Positions 34,166 through 43,125 of a stretch of 64,000 nt of DNA are shown here, one piece after another (positions within the stretch are counted from its first letter, which is position 1; every line of letters starts with the position of its first letter). The stretch is from the NCBI RefSeq assembly GCF_001908375.1, contig NZ_CP017243.1, positions 186,001 to 250,000 on the forward strand, written 5' to 3'. The notes beneath the pieces were generated by a model that saw only the letters and a list, made by a program, of their open reading frames with translations, was not told the origin of the DNA and ran no database searches. Source of the stretch: Rhizobium etli 8C-3. Lineage in GTDB: Bacteria > Pseudomonadota > Alphaproteobacteria > Rhizobiales > Rhizobiaceae. The position numbers and the translations under genes were made by a program.

Positions 34166-36193
34166 TCACTCGGGCGTAACAGGCGGCAGCCCGAGTGTCG
34201 CAATAAGCTTCATTATCGACGGCGTGGGTGGACCCGGTGTCGGCGGCGGCATGGAGACGATGGACCCGAGCCGCGGAGGCGTTGCCATAACGCCAATCAT
34301 CGTGCCGATAATGGCGATCCCATCGCCGCTGATTTCGATGGCCTGCGGGCCGGTTCTGCCCGATACTACAAGGCGGATCTTGTCGGGTGTTACCTCGACG
34401 CGGCTACCTAAGGCCGCTGCGGCAGGGGAGTCGGGCGCGGCGCCGCCCGAGGTCAGGAGGAAGTGTCTCTTGACGTCGATGCTGTAGATATTCCCGACCT
34501 CGACGGTATGATTCTTCTGGGCCTTCAAATAGACCTCCTCACGGCCCTGCTTGTCCTCAAAGCGCAGTTCATTGTAGGCATTAGCGGCGCCGCCATCGGT
34601 ATGCGTCCGGAAGGTCGACCGCGTTTTGTCGGTCGGCAGGGTTTCAGGCGGCAGATTTGAGCCATTGTATACGACGCCGGTCACCAGGGGCGTGTCGGGA
34701 TTGCCGTGGATGAAATCAACCACGACCTCATGGCCGATCCGTGGGACGACCAGGTTGCCAAAACCCTTACCAGCGAAGTTCTGGGCCACCCGAATCCAGC
34801 AGGAGCTGTTCTCGTTCTTTCCGCCTTCTCGGTCCCAGAAGAACTGAACCTTCACACGGCCGTACTTATCCGTCGCGATCGACTCGCCCTCGGGGCCCAC
34901 GACGACGGCCGTCTGCGGTCCGTGAATCAACCGCGCCGGTGTGCGGCGCCTCGGTCGGTACTGGGTGGTCGCGGGGATAATCTCTACGTTGCTGTGATAG
35001 AGGAACCGCTCGCCCTTCCCCCCCACGGTGTCCGCAGTGAGATCGTCCCCCACCTCACCGATGACAGTGAAGTCCTGTCCGACTGCCAGAAAGCGATCGG
35101 TGGGTTTCGGGCGGGAACCGACCTGGCCGTAGTAGAAGGGATTTGCCGCCTTGAATAATGACCCGGTCGTTATCTGGCGCGCAGTGCTTTCGATCCGCGC
35201 GCGATAAGCGTTGCAGGCGAGTTCCTCGGCACGGATGGTGGCGTAGAAATCGCCATCGCTTTTTTTTGTATACTGGCCTGGATACTCGAAGACCTCCCGC
35301 ATTGCCGTGCAGCCGCTGCTTGCCGACGAGGTCTCGCCCGTTCTGACCGCCACGCTCTCCCGCGGTCGGGTGATGGCGCTTCCCGTGAGCTTGCATGGCG
35401 GAATGCCGCCTGTCCTCACGGGAGGAACACGCGCGACAGACGTCAGTTCTGCCATCGGCTTCTCATGGTCATAGTCCCTGAGAACGACCTTATTCGGCTG
35501 TAGCGATACGACCTCGTCCCAATGCAGGATGACATCTTCTTGGTAAAGACTTCGGGCAGGCCTGAGATTGTGGTGGGTCTCTACGATCTCAGGCGTGCAG
35601 GCCATGTGACTCGCGGCGTTGTCGACCAGCACCAGGTCATGTTGGTCCTCAGCATGTTCAAAATAGTAGTAGATGCCGTCCTGCTCCATGAGGCGGCTGA
35701 CGAAGGCCAGATCCGTTTCATCGTACTGGACGCAATATGGGCGCTGTGGGAACCGTCGGGCGGTCTGATTCTTGAAATTGCCTTTATGTTCTCGAAAAAT
35801 CGTGGTGATGATCTCGATGCTCGTCTTGTTCTGAAAGACCCGACTGTTAGAGCGATGCTCGAGCAATGAAATCCACGGCCGCACCTGCGCCACGTAGTTG
35901 AGGTGCTCGGTATCGTCGAGGCCGAGATATTGGAAGCGCGTAACAACACCGTTGAAGAAGCGCGTTTGCGAGTCCTTGAGCTTAAGGCCGATTGTCAGGT
36001 TTTGACCGGGGATCGTAGCAAAGTTCTGAACTGGATTGCGGCTGGCGAGCTTCACCTCGTAGAGGAAAGGTTCCCCCAGCCGCTCGGTGCCACTGAGCCG
36101 CCGGAGAGAGATTTCATTCAACTCGGACGCGGCCGAAGTGACCGCAACAAAACGATTGTGCCTTAAGAGACTCTCGATTCTTGACTCGACCAT
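34166..36193 (-). CDS. vgrG: VgrG/TssI, type VI spike protein
   Basis: 675 residues, full-length for the gp27/gp5-like VgrG core: LRRLSGTERLGEPFLYEVKLASRNP at the start, WISLLEHRSNSRVFQNKTSIEIITTIFREH, YCVQYDETDLAFVSRLMEQDGIYYYFEHAEDQHDLVLVDN in the middle, and the spike-base block GRVKVQFFWDREGGKNENSSCWIRVAQNFAGKGFGNLVVPRIGHEVVVDFIHGNPDTPLVTGVVYNG. The C-terminus is short and glycine/proline-rich, with no extra effector domain. It caps the Hcp tube and carries effectors. Last gene of the minus arm of the T6SS locus; no adaptor gene is obvious downstream. Confidence 0.95.
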   Translation of the reverse strand: MVESRIESLLRHNRFVAVTSAASELNEISLRRLSGTERLGEPFLYEVKLASRNPVQNFATIPGQNLTIGLKLKDSQTRFFNGVVTRFQYLGLDDTEHLNYVAQVRPWISLLEHRSNSRVFQNKTSIEIITTIFREHKGNFKNQTARRFPQRPYCVQYDETDLAFVSRLMEQDGIYYYFEHAEDQHDLVLVDNAASHMACTPEIVETHHNLRPARSLYQEDVILHWDEVVSLQPNKVVLRDYDHEKPMAELTSVARVPPVRTGGIPPCKLTGSAITRPRESVAVRTGETSSASSGCTAMREVFEYPGQYTKKSDGDFYATIRAEELACNAYRARIESTARQITTGSLFKAANPFYYGQVGSRPKPTDRFLAVGQDFTVIGEVGDDLTADTVGGKGERFLYHSNVEIIPATTQYRPRRRTPARLIHGPQTAVVVGPEGESIATDKYGRVKVQFFWDREGGKNENSSCWIRVAQNFAGKGFGNLVVPRIGHEVVVDFIHGNPDTPLVTGVVYNGSNLPPETLPTDKTRSTFRTHTDGGAANAYNELRFEDKQGREEVYLKAQKNHTVEVGNIYSIDVKRHFLLTSGGAAPDSPAAAALGSRVEVTPDKIRLVVSGRTGPQAIEISGDGIAIIGTMIGVMATPPRLGSIVSMPPPTPGPPTPSIMKLIATLGLPPVTPE

Positions 36194-36279
36194 GGTGGTG
36201 TGTGTTCCGCAGATTTGATGAGAAGGCGCGGTTGCGCCCGATGGCGTGAGTAGGATGCTGCCGAAGCCATCGGCGAAGA

Positions 36280-36734
36280 TGCCGAAAAGCGTTTATTTCG
36301 TGCATCGAAATCGCCGACCGTTGCTCAGCCAAGATGTCTTGCTGGCCCGCATCGTCAGAGCCAAGCGGGGGAGGGCGGGGTGAAGAAAGCGTGTGGGTCT
36401 CTTGGAACTCACCCACGCTAAGTCCCACCCAAATCTCGCCATGCGGCCTTGTAACATCGATGAGTTGGCGGATTCCGGCGGTGCTAGCGACGACGTGTCT
36501 CCTGGAAGATTCAACCAGGCCCAGGGCGCAGCGCCCGAGCGGACAACCACGGTGGTCGAGTTTCGCCGCGATCGTCGGCTCGATAGGCCTCTCCGCTGCT
36601 GAAGCCTCAAGGGCGTCAAAATGGCGATAACGTTCCAAAGAGGCGTCACGGCGAATTTTGCAAAGGGCCTTGGCGGTCCCATTGCAGTTTGCGTTGAGCT
36701 TACTGAAGAGAGTCGAGCTTCCGATGCTTGTCAT
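36280..36734 (-). pseudogene. clpV/tssH relic
   Basis: An ATG at 36734 overlaps the tssG stop (ATGA), the position clpV normally takes. The product starts MTSIGSSTLFSKLNANCNGTAKALCKIRR, like the ClpV N-terminus (LF.KLN..C..A.E.A..LCK.R), then loses similarity. Further on GEFQETHTLSS resembles the ClpV block SEFQEAHTVS found after the second Walker A. The whole relic is under 500 bp against about 2.6 kb for clpV, with no Walker motifs. So the ATPase that recycles the contracted sheath is not encoded here. Confidence 0.5.
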
Positions 36735-37957
36735 AACGGGCCTTCCAAGCCGCCGCCCGCCGTGCCGCCGCACTTGGTATCGAGGTTACGTGGGCCATTC
36801 ACCCGTTCCAGATCGATCTCGCCAAGGAGATCTTCTCCCCGCCCGAAAAGAAGGTCGAGCGGGCCCGCCGCATCATGGATGTCCGTTTCAGGAGAGTGCC
36901 ATGCGGCAGCCGGTGGGCCCCGGTCAGTCGGGGTAGTTGTCAAGTCATCGGCGTGCTGGCGCGTTTTCCTCTTGCCCATCCAACTGGACCATCCGAGTCT
37001 GCCGCAGCGACCCAACTGCACTTCCGGGACCTGCTCCTGACGGAGAACGAGGTTAATCTCCCAGTCAAGTTCATCTCCAAGGTAGTTGCAGATGATCTCC
37101 GCTATCGACTTAAGGCCGGGAGCTGCGGGCAGAAGCGATTCGTAATGAGCCAGGCTGAGGGGACCCACAATGAGTCGGAACCGATGGTGCCACACTCTGA
37201 CCCTCGCACCTGCAATAGCGTTGCTGTTCAGCGTGCCCGTGGCCGGGTCGTGGCCCAGGAGGCAGAGCGATATGCGGGGCAGATCCACCCACTTTGGGAC
37301 AAATTCACGGATATCAACCGGCGCCTCGACGAAGCTGGCGAGGATGGCAGCGAGCCCCTCGGCGTTGCGGGTGTGTGAGGCGAGACGGCCGGTGAAGTGG
37401 AGTTTGGCCAGATCAGGCATAGCATCCCGCGCGCGCAGGGAGGTCATCCCGAAGCCGGCTAGCGCGCCGAGCTGAAGGGCAAATCGATCTTCTTGTGGCC
37501 TGTCATAGCTCACGGTCGGTTCGCCCTCCGCCCATGCGCGGAAGAAGAACGAGGCCATTCGATGATGAAAGGTATCAGCAAATCGGATCAGCGTCTCATC
37601 CGCGGCGTTGTGCTGCCGGAGAAGGGCGTACTCCGTCAGATGCAATGGGAGGGGACCGTGGGGTCCAAACAAGCCGAAGGCGTAGGTGGAGATTACGGGG
37701 TCGTTCTCCTCGTGCGCAGTCACGCCCGCGATCGATCGAGTCGGAAATGCAAGGGAGGGCTGCTGGGCGATCCGCACGCGATCCAGGCTGGGACCGCTCG
37801 ATTCTCCCAGCCGAGGCCGATCTGAGCAGATTGCATCGATCCGCCGCAGAGCCTGGAAGAAGTCGCAGGCATGCGGTTCGGCCCTGAGCGAGCTTAGGAA
37901 GTCGCCGAGTGCCCCCGAAATCAAAGGATCGCCCGGCGGCCGGCCATCGTCGGCCAT
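36731..37957 (-). CDS. tssG: TssG, T6SS baseplate protein
   Basis: 408 residues. Conserved TssG blocks: HACDFFQALRRIDAICSDRPRLGES, DRVRIAQQPSLAFPTRSIAGV, YAFGLFGPHGPLPLHLTEYALLRQHNAADETLIRFADTFHHRMASFFFRAW, and a C-terminal LGRCGRLGWSSWMGKRKTRQHADDL. It continues about 65 residues beyond the usual end with Gly/Asp-rich sequence (RGPPAAAWHSPETDIHDAAGPLD...), which may be a lineage extension or read-through after a shift. Forms the wedge complex with TssE, TssF and TssK. Its start lies inside the tssF 3' end. Confidence 0.92.
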   Translation of the reverse strand: MADDGRPPGDPLISGALGDFLSSLRAEPHACDFFQALRRIDAICSDRPRLGESSGPSLDRVRIAQQPSLAFPTRSIAGVTAHEENDPVISTYAFGLFGPHGPLPLHLTEYALLRQHNAADETLIRFADTFHHRMASFFFRAWAEGEPTVSYDRPQEDRFALQLGALAGFGMTSLRARDAMPDLAKLHFTGRLASHTRNAEGLAAILASFVEAPVDIREFVPKWVDLPRISLCLLGHDPATGTLNSNAIAGARVRVWHHRFRLIVGPLSLAHYESLLPAAPGLKSIAEIICNYLGDELDWEINLVLRQEQVPEVQLGRCGRLGWSSWMGKRKTRQHADDLTTTPTDRGPPAAAWHSPETDIHDAAGPLDLLFGRGEDLLGEIDLERVNGPRNLDTKCGGTAGGGLEGPL

Positions 37958-39807
37958 CGCATTACCTCCCCGCGCTGTAGCGTCGAGACGACCATCTCGG
38001 TGAAGCTGTTGATGGATACGTATTTCGCGAAGAACTGGTTGAGCACGGAGGCGAGCGGAAAGATGCCAACGCCTTCGAAGGCCGCTTCGTCCAGGATGAT
38101 ACCAACCTCAATCCCACGTGCTACGGCGGCTTGTCCACCGCTGGACAATCGCCTGACCGCAGGCCTGGACCGAATCTCCCGGATCCCGTCGATCTGCCGT
38201 GAGGCGAAGGCATTGACTGGATCGACGTAGAGGCGGAGGAGTTCACGTAGCGCTTCTGCGCCCCGGTGGTCGTTCCTATCGGAATTGCTGATCGAGAGGT
38301 AGTTCAGTGAAAGATGGCTAATTAATCGCCAAGTGATATCGCCATTGGCGAAGGAGTGGCGCGGTCGGCTCGGGGGCGATACGCACCGGGTGGCGGTAAC
38401 TGGAGCGCCGATTTCCAGGGTGAAGTCTGTCACGTCCCGGCCGATCGGCAGCAGCAGCGCCAGATCCCGGTTCGAGCACAGGCAGTTTACAGACAAATGC
38501 CGGAGTTCCGCCGAATAGGGAGCCGCCTGGCGATCAACTAGAGAAACGAACGTTTCGCTGCCGATGTAGCCAGTCCGCGCGCCATTTAGACGCTGGTGCT
38601 CCGACATGAGGCGCTGCTCCCGGCGGATCGCGTAGTATCTGGAATGCTGCTCCTCCTGACCGTGCGCGCTGATGCTATAGAACGGGTAGAACCTCACGGG
38701 AGCCGCTTCGTTTTTCGCCCCGTCTCCGCTCATCTCGAGGATCGAGTGGACCTCAAAGTCGAGCGGCCTCATCCTGTCAACAATCACATGATGCTCGGTG
38801 TTCTTGTCGCTCACGTGGACGAGATCTGCCTGGCGTTCGAAGAGATTAATCGCGGGCGTTGCGAAGAGAACGATATTTTGGGGCCCGAGCTGTCGTTCCA
38901 GCCGTGGCTCGACACGTCTGAGTGCGAAGACGATCTCAAGGGTCTCGGCAGTTGACAGGGCTACTGCGTCTGCCAGCCCGCTAACCTCGACGAACAACGT
39001 CCGCTCCGCGAGGGCGAAATACTCCTGTAGGAGACGGTACCCGTCGAAAGAGCGTGGCACCTCGGGCAGGAGAGCACAGCTCGGCTCCAAACCGCGTTGC
39101 TGCAGCGCATGAACCGGAATCTTTTCCTGCCAAGGGATAGGCCGGCCGACCGGACGGGCTATGATATTGCATGCGTCACCGAGAAGCTGTTCGGCGAGTG
39201 CGGCGCCGATGCCACCGGGGCCTGTTAGGTGCAGTGTGAGAGCCTCTAGTCCGAGTTTATTGAACGGCATGCCATTGGTGGTACGAAGGCGTAGTCGCAA
39301 AGCAGCCTTCGCATCTTGCCGGGCCGGAAGATCCAGTGCGGCGATCTGCCCCGGCGTCGAAAAATAATCGGCAGCGCTCACCACAATTGGCCAGAGATGC
39401 ACATCATGGGCCGTGCGGAACTCGCAATGTGTGACGGCGCCCGGAGCAAGACGGCCCAAAAGCTTGGTTCCCCGCGGCACGAGGTATCCATTTTCAAGTC
39501 GTCCGGCATCCTGGTCGGGCTCGAAACGGACGATCGTCATCGAGGGGAGCGGCGGTAGAAAATGCGGATAGACCATCTCCAGGAGGTGCTGGGTGAATTC
39601 CGGAAAGCGAGACTGAAGCTTCAATTGCACCCGCGCCGCCATGAAAGCGAAGCCTTCCAGAAGCCGCTCGACGTAGGGGTCGGCGACCTCCGCTGATTCC
39701 ATCCCGAGCCGGGCGGCGACCTTCGGGAATGCACGGGCGAACTCGGCCCCCATCTCGCGCATATAAGCAAGTTCGTCGTTGTACAGTCGCAGGAGCCGGG
39801 GATCCAT
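37921..39807 (-). CDS. tssF: TssF, T6SS baseplate protein
   Basis: 628 residues from ATG 39807: MDPRLLRLYNDELAYMREMGAEFARAFPKVAARLGM is the standard TssF/ImpG opening. Then DPYVERLLEGFAFMAARVQLKLQSRFPEFTQHLLEMVYPHFLPPLPSM, and later RALRLSVNCLCSNRDLALLLP-type core (HLSVNCLCSNRDLALLLPIG) and RLISHLSLNYLSI. The upstream open frame to 39903 is antisense to tssE and not family-like. ATG overlaps the tssE stop (ATGA). Main baseplate wedge subunit; complete. Confidence 0.95.
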   Translation of the reverse strand: MDPRLLRLYNDELAYMREMGAEFARAFPKVAARLGMESAEVADPYVERLLEGFAFMAARVQLKLQSRFPEFTQHLLEMVYPHFLPPLPSMTIVRFEPDQDAGRLENGYLVPRGTKLLGRLAPGAVTHCEFRTAHDVHLWPIVVSAADYFSTPGQIAALDLPARQDAKAALRLRLRTTNGMPFNKLGLEALTLHLTGPGGIGAALAEQLLGDACNIIARPVGRPIPWQEKIPVHALQQRGLEPSCALLPEVPRSFDGYRLLQEYFALAERTLFVEVSGLADAVALSTAETLEIVFALRRVEPRLERQLGPQNIVLFATPAINLFERQADLVHVSDKNTEHHVIVDRMRPLDFEVHSILEMSGDGAKNEAAPVRFYPFYSISAHGQEEQHSRYYAIRREQRLMSEHQRLNGARTGYIGSETFVSLVDRQAAPYSAELRHLSVNCLCSNRDLALLLPIGRDVTDFTLEIGAPVTATRCVSPPSRPRHSFANGDITWRLISHLSLNYLSISNSDRNDHRGAEALRELLRLYVDPVNAFASRQIDGIREIRSRPAVRRLSSGGQAAVARGIEVGIILDEAAFEGVGIFPLASVLNQFFAKYVSINSFTEMVVSTLQRGEVMRWPTMAGRRAIL

Positions 39808-40310
39808 CAGCTTATCTCTGTACCGAGATGAACGCGGGCGGATTCGAGCTCGGAATCTACCTCCGTACGCATCACCATTCGCACCGGCAATGGCTGCGCC
39901 CACAGATCGGCTTCGATCCTAAAGCGAAAAGTGCCGCAACCCTGACCATCGTCCAGGACCGTGACCTTCAGGGTGTCCGGTAAGAGACGCGGCTCAAAGC
40001 GCTGAAGGCTCTCGATTATCGCTTCGCGCAATGCGCTCTTATCCATGCCTTCGCGAATTTGTCCGCTGAGAGGCCAGGCACCATAATTAAGTGCACTGGC
40101 CGCTACGTGAGGGTACGCTTGTAGATCTACGGTTGCACCCAATTGATTGGTGTTCAACAACCAGGAAACATCGCGTAGAATCACCTCTTCCAGTTGGCGA
40201 ACAGAGAAGCTGCGCTTGTCCTGCGCTTCACACGAGCTGCGCGGCTCATCGTCCGTAAGCCGGTCCAGGAGGGATGGTTGCACGAGATCCCGCTTAACAT
40301 CTCTGCCCAT
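39807..40310 (-). CDS. tssE: TssE, gp25-like baseplate protein
   Basis: 167 residues from ATG 40310 (GGAG 8 nt upstream): VQPSLLDRLTDDEPRSS, VRQLEEVILRDVSWLLNTNQL, HVAASALNYGAWPLSGQIREGMDKSALREAIIESLQRFEPRL and FRIEADLWAQPLPVRMVMRTEVDSE. These are gp25/TssE features, including the E-E-x-I-x-R-D-x-x-x-L-L-N-T segment. The longer open frame to 40397 lacks a ribosome site. It nucleates sheath assembly on the baseplate. Confidence 0.93.
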   Translation of the reverse strand: MGRDVKRDLVQPSLLDRLTDDEPRSSCEAQDKRSFSVRQLEEVILRDVSWLLNTNQLGATVDLQAYPHVAASALNYGAWPLSGQIREGMDKSALREAIIESLQRFEPRLLPDTLKVTVLDDGQGCGTFRFRIEADLWAQPLPVRMVMRTEVDSELESARVHLGTEIS

Positions 40311-40396
40311 GTTACAATCTCCAGGTGCAATGGCGACGAGTCGATCTGTCGTTTTCGCGCGCAGCCCCGAATATTCCCGGGTTGCCGATGGCCCCA

Positions 40397-40930
40397 TCAG
40401 CCGACGAGCCTATTGAAGTCGGTGCTGTTCGCGATTTGGTTCCAGATGCCCTCGCCAGCTTTGGTAAGAGCGCCTTTTTCATCCTGCCTGTAATAAATGA
40501 CCTTGCAGGCGCCGAACCGGAATGTGATCGTCTCCTCGGGGGCCTCTTCCGCATAGGACCACTCGACCTTCTCGACTACCAGCATGTTGAAACTCCAGTG
40601 CAAGAACAGGTTCGATTCTGATGTAGCTTGTCCGCTCCCCGTCGCTTTGAAAAGTTTCAGTTCGACGCTATTGAAGTGGGCGCCGCGACCACAGGCAACG
40701 TACAGAGAGGGCGATGACGTATCCACCTGCTTCTTGATAGTGAAGACCTCGAATTCGGCCTTGCCCGCGCCCGCCCCGGCGGTATGAGGCCCAATGTTCA
40801 GCTTGTTTTCGAGTGAAAAGCTCCATTCGTCCGCTAGGGTGATACCGTCCTTTAGAATGATAGATTCGCCCTTGGGCAAAATGCCGTCCTTGGACGCTTG
40901 CGTGAATTTTATAACCGCGTCGAACGCCAT
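40397..40930 (-). CDS. hcp: Hcp/TssD, T6SS tube protein
   Basis: 177 residues. MAFDAVIKFTQASKDGILPKGESIILKDGITLADEWSFSLENKLNIG...KAEFEVFTIKKQVDTSSPSLYVACGRGAHFNSVELKLFKATG...NLFLHWSFNMLVVEKVEWSYAEEAPEETITFRFGACKVIYYRQDEKG is an Hcp beta-barrel sequence with the usual 'F....v..sp.l....a.G..f....l...k' pattern. ATG 40930 follows AAGGAAAG. Hexameric rings stack into the inner tube. Complete. Confidence 0.95.
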   Translation of the reverse strand: MAFDAVIKFTQASKDGILPKGESIILKDGITLADEWSFSLENKLNIGPHTAGAGAGKAEFEVFTIKKQVDTSSPSLYVACGRGAHFNSVELKLFKATGSGQATSESNLFLHWSFNMLVVEKVEWSYAEEAPEETITFRFGACKVIYYRQDEKGALTKAGEGIWNQIANSTDFNRLVG

Positions 40931-41045
40931 GATGGACTTTCCTTTTCTCGTTGATCTGATTGGGCCTGGATTGCATCGGCCAGCCCGGGGCAGCTATTCC
41001 GGAGTTTTGGCGCCGAGAACGGAGCACAATCATCTGCGGGTTTTC

Positions 41046-42533
41046 TCAGTCCTTGCGGGCGGATGGCAGGCGCGAGACAAGTCTCAAAGAGATGGTTAGG
41101 CCTTCGAGCTGGTAGTGTGGCCGCATGTAAAATCTCGCAACGTAATATCCGGGATTATCTTCGACCTCTTCCACCTTGACCTCGGCTGAGGAGAGCGGCT
41201 GCTGTGCCTTACTCTCTTCGCTCCCAAGCTCGGGCGAGGGGTGGACATAGCCCTGAATCCATTGGTTGAGCCACTCCTCGACCTCGTGGCGCTCCTTGAA
41301 CGTGCCAATCTTGTCCCGGACCATACACTTCAAATAATGTGCGAAGCGGCAGGTTGCGAAGATGTAGGGTAGCCGGGCACTGAGTTCGGCGTTCGCTGAC
41401 GCGTCGGGGTCTTCGTATTTGACCGGCTTGTTAATAGTTTGAGCGCCAATAAATACGCCGAGGTCCGTGTTTTTGCGGTGCAACAGCGGTAGAAGACCGT
41501 TTTTGGACAGTTCGGCCTCACGGCGGTCGCTGATCGCGATCTCAGTGGGGCATTTTAGGTCGACGCCACCGTCGTCGCTGCGGAAGGTATGTACCGGCAG
41601 ACCCTCGACCAGGCCGCCGGATTCGACGCCACGAATTCTGGAGAGCCAGCCATAGAGCTTGAACGAGCGCGTGATATTTACGCCCATGGCGTAGGCTGCG
41701 TTCGTCCAAAGGTATTTCTCGCTGTCGCCGCCGTCTGTGTCCTCCTCGAAGGCGAATTCATCGACCGGGTTGGTTTTGGCCCCGTAGGGCAGCCGGCCAA
41801 GGGTGCGTGGTAAGGTCAGGGCCACGTACCGAGAGTTCTCGCTCTCGCGGAACGCCCGCCAAGGGGCATGTTCGGGCGTGAGGAAGATTTTTGTGATGTC
41901 ACGCGGGTTCGCAAGCTCACGCCAAGAATCCATCTGCAGCAGATGTGGTGAGACGGCAGATATAAGCGGTGAGTGGCTCGCCGCCGCGATCTGCGCCAGT
42001 CCCGAAAGCAACTCTACGTCCGGTGGGGTATGGTCGAAATAGTAGTCGGCAATCAGGCAGCCATAGGGTTCACCGCCGATTTGGCCGTATTCGTCTTCGT
42101 AAATTTTTTTGAATAGCGGACTCTGATCCCAGGTGACACCCTTATATTTCCGCAGAGTTCGGGACATCTCCACCTTTGAAACTGGGAGAACGCGAATCTT
42201 CAACGTTTCATCGGTTTCGGTGTTGATGGCAAGGTGATGCAAGCCCCGCCAAGCTGATTCCACGCGCTGGAAATTTTCGTGATGGAGGATCTCGTTGAGT
42301 TGTGCAGAAAGCTTCTGGTCGATCGAAGCAATCATTGCTTGGATAGTCGTGACGACATCGTCGCTGATTAGCGACGTGTTTTGAAGTGCCTGCTCGGCCA
42401 GTGTTCGGACGGCACTCTCCACCAAGTCACGGGAGTGGTCCGAGCGGATCTTGAACTCGAATCGAAGCATGCGGGTGAAATCGCCGAGATCAACGGTGGC
42501 GACCTGTACATCTGTGGCATCTGCAGGCATCAT
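41046..42533 (-). CDS. tssC: TssC, T6SS contractile sheath large subunit
   Basis: 495 residues, the standard length. Blocks: LNEILHHENFQRVESAWRGLHHLAINTETDETLKIRVLPVSK, EDEYGQIGGEPYGCLIADYYFDHTPPDVELLSGLAQIAAASHSPLISAVSP, RYVALTLPRTLGRLPYGAKTNPVDEFAFEE and LSARLPYIFATCRFAHYLKCMVRDKIG. The C-terminal YYVARFYMRPHYQLEGLTISLRLVSRLP is intact. Starts 2 bp after the tssB stop. Pairs with TssB to make the contractile sheath; its disassembly needs ClpV, which is missing here. Confidence 0.96.
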   Translation of the reverse strand: MMPADATDVQVATVDLGDFTRMLRFEFKIRSDHSRDLVESAVRTLAEQALQNTSLISDDVVTTIQAMIASIDQKLSAQLNEILHHENFQRVESAWRGLHHLAINTETDETLKIRVLPVSKVEMSRTLRKYKGVTWDQSPLFKKIYEDEYGQIGGEPYGCLIADYYFDHTPPDVELLSGLAQIAAASHSPLISAVSPHLLQMDSWRELANPRDITKIFLTPEHAPWRAFRESENSRYVALTLPRTLGRLPYGAKTNPVDEFAFEEDTDGGDSEKYLWTNAAYAMGVNITRSFKLYGWLSRIRGVESGGLVEGLPVHTFRSDDGGVDLKCPTEIAISDRREAELSKNGLLPLLHRKNTDLGVFIGAQTINKPVKYEDPDASANAELSARLPYIFATCRFAHYLKCMVRDKIGTFKERHEVEEWLNQWIQGYVHPSPELGSEESKAQQPLSSAEVKVEEVEDNPGYYVARFYMRPHYQLEGLTISLRLVSRLPSARKD

Positions 42534-42535
42534 GA

Positions 42536-43090
42536 TCAGTTCTCCTCTGTGTCTGGGGATGCCAATGGCGGAGCGGCAACCACTGCATCAGGCTTCTCAG
42601 TCTCGATGCCATTGCCGAGGGCGCTTAGCAGTGCCGAATCCGCGAGGAAGTGGGTGAGCAACTCTTCGGCACCGTTCTTCCCGTCCATATAGGCCAGCAG
42701 ATTGGAGAGCTCCGTTCGCGCCTCGAGCAGCCTGCTAAGGCTGTCGACCTTGCGCGCCACGGCCGCCGGCGAGAAATCTTCGAGCCGCTCGAACGTCAAG
42801 TCGACAGCGAGTTGGCCTTCTCCGGTCAATAGGTTCGGCACCCGCATCACCACCCTGGGCCTCAGCGATCTGAGCCGATCATCGAAATTGTCGATATCGA
42901 TCTCCATCATCTTGCGCTCCGCGACAGGGGCAAGCGGCTCGGCAGCATTGCCGGCGAGGTCGGACATCACGCCGACCACGAAGGGAAGCTGAACCTTCTT
43001 CTGAGAGCCATAGGTCTCGACGTCGTATTCGATCTGTACGCGAGGCGGACGAACCCGCGCGATGAACTTTTGACTACTCGCCTTTGTCAT
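42536..43090 (-). CDS. tssB: TssB, T6SS contractile sheath small subunit
   Basis: 184 residues from ATG 43090: MTKASSQKFIARVRPPRVQIEYDVETYGSQKKVQLPFVVGVMSDLAGN, then NFDDRLRSLRPRVVMRVPNLLTGEGQLAVDLTFERLEDFSPAAVARKVDSLSRLLEAR. These are the conserved VipA/TssB blocks. The 13 residues before this ATG in the longer frame are not family-like. It assembles with TssC; the helix contacted by ClpV lies in TssC. Confidence 0.95.
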   Translation of the reverse strand: MTKASSQKFIARVRPPRVQIEYDVETYGSQKKVQLPFVVGVMSDLAGNAAEPLAPVAERKMMEIDIDNFDDRLRSLRPRVVMRVPNLLTGEGQLAVDLTFERLEDFSPAAVARKVDSLSRLLEARTELSNLLAYMDGKNGAEELLTHFLADSALLSALGNGIETEKPDAVVAAPPLASPDTEEN

Positions 43091-43125
43091 GTGTTCCACT
43101 CTCCTGATAGGGAAGATTGCGCACG

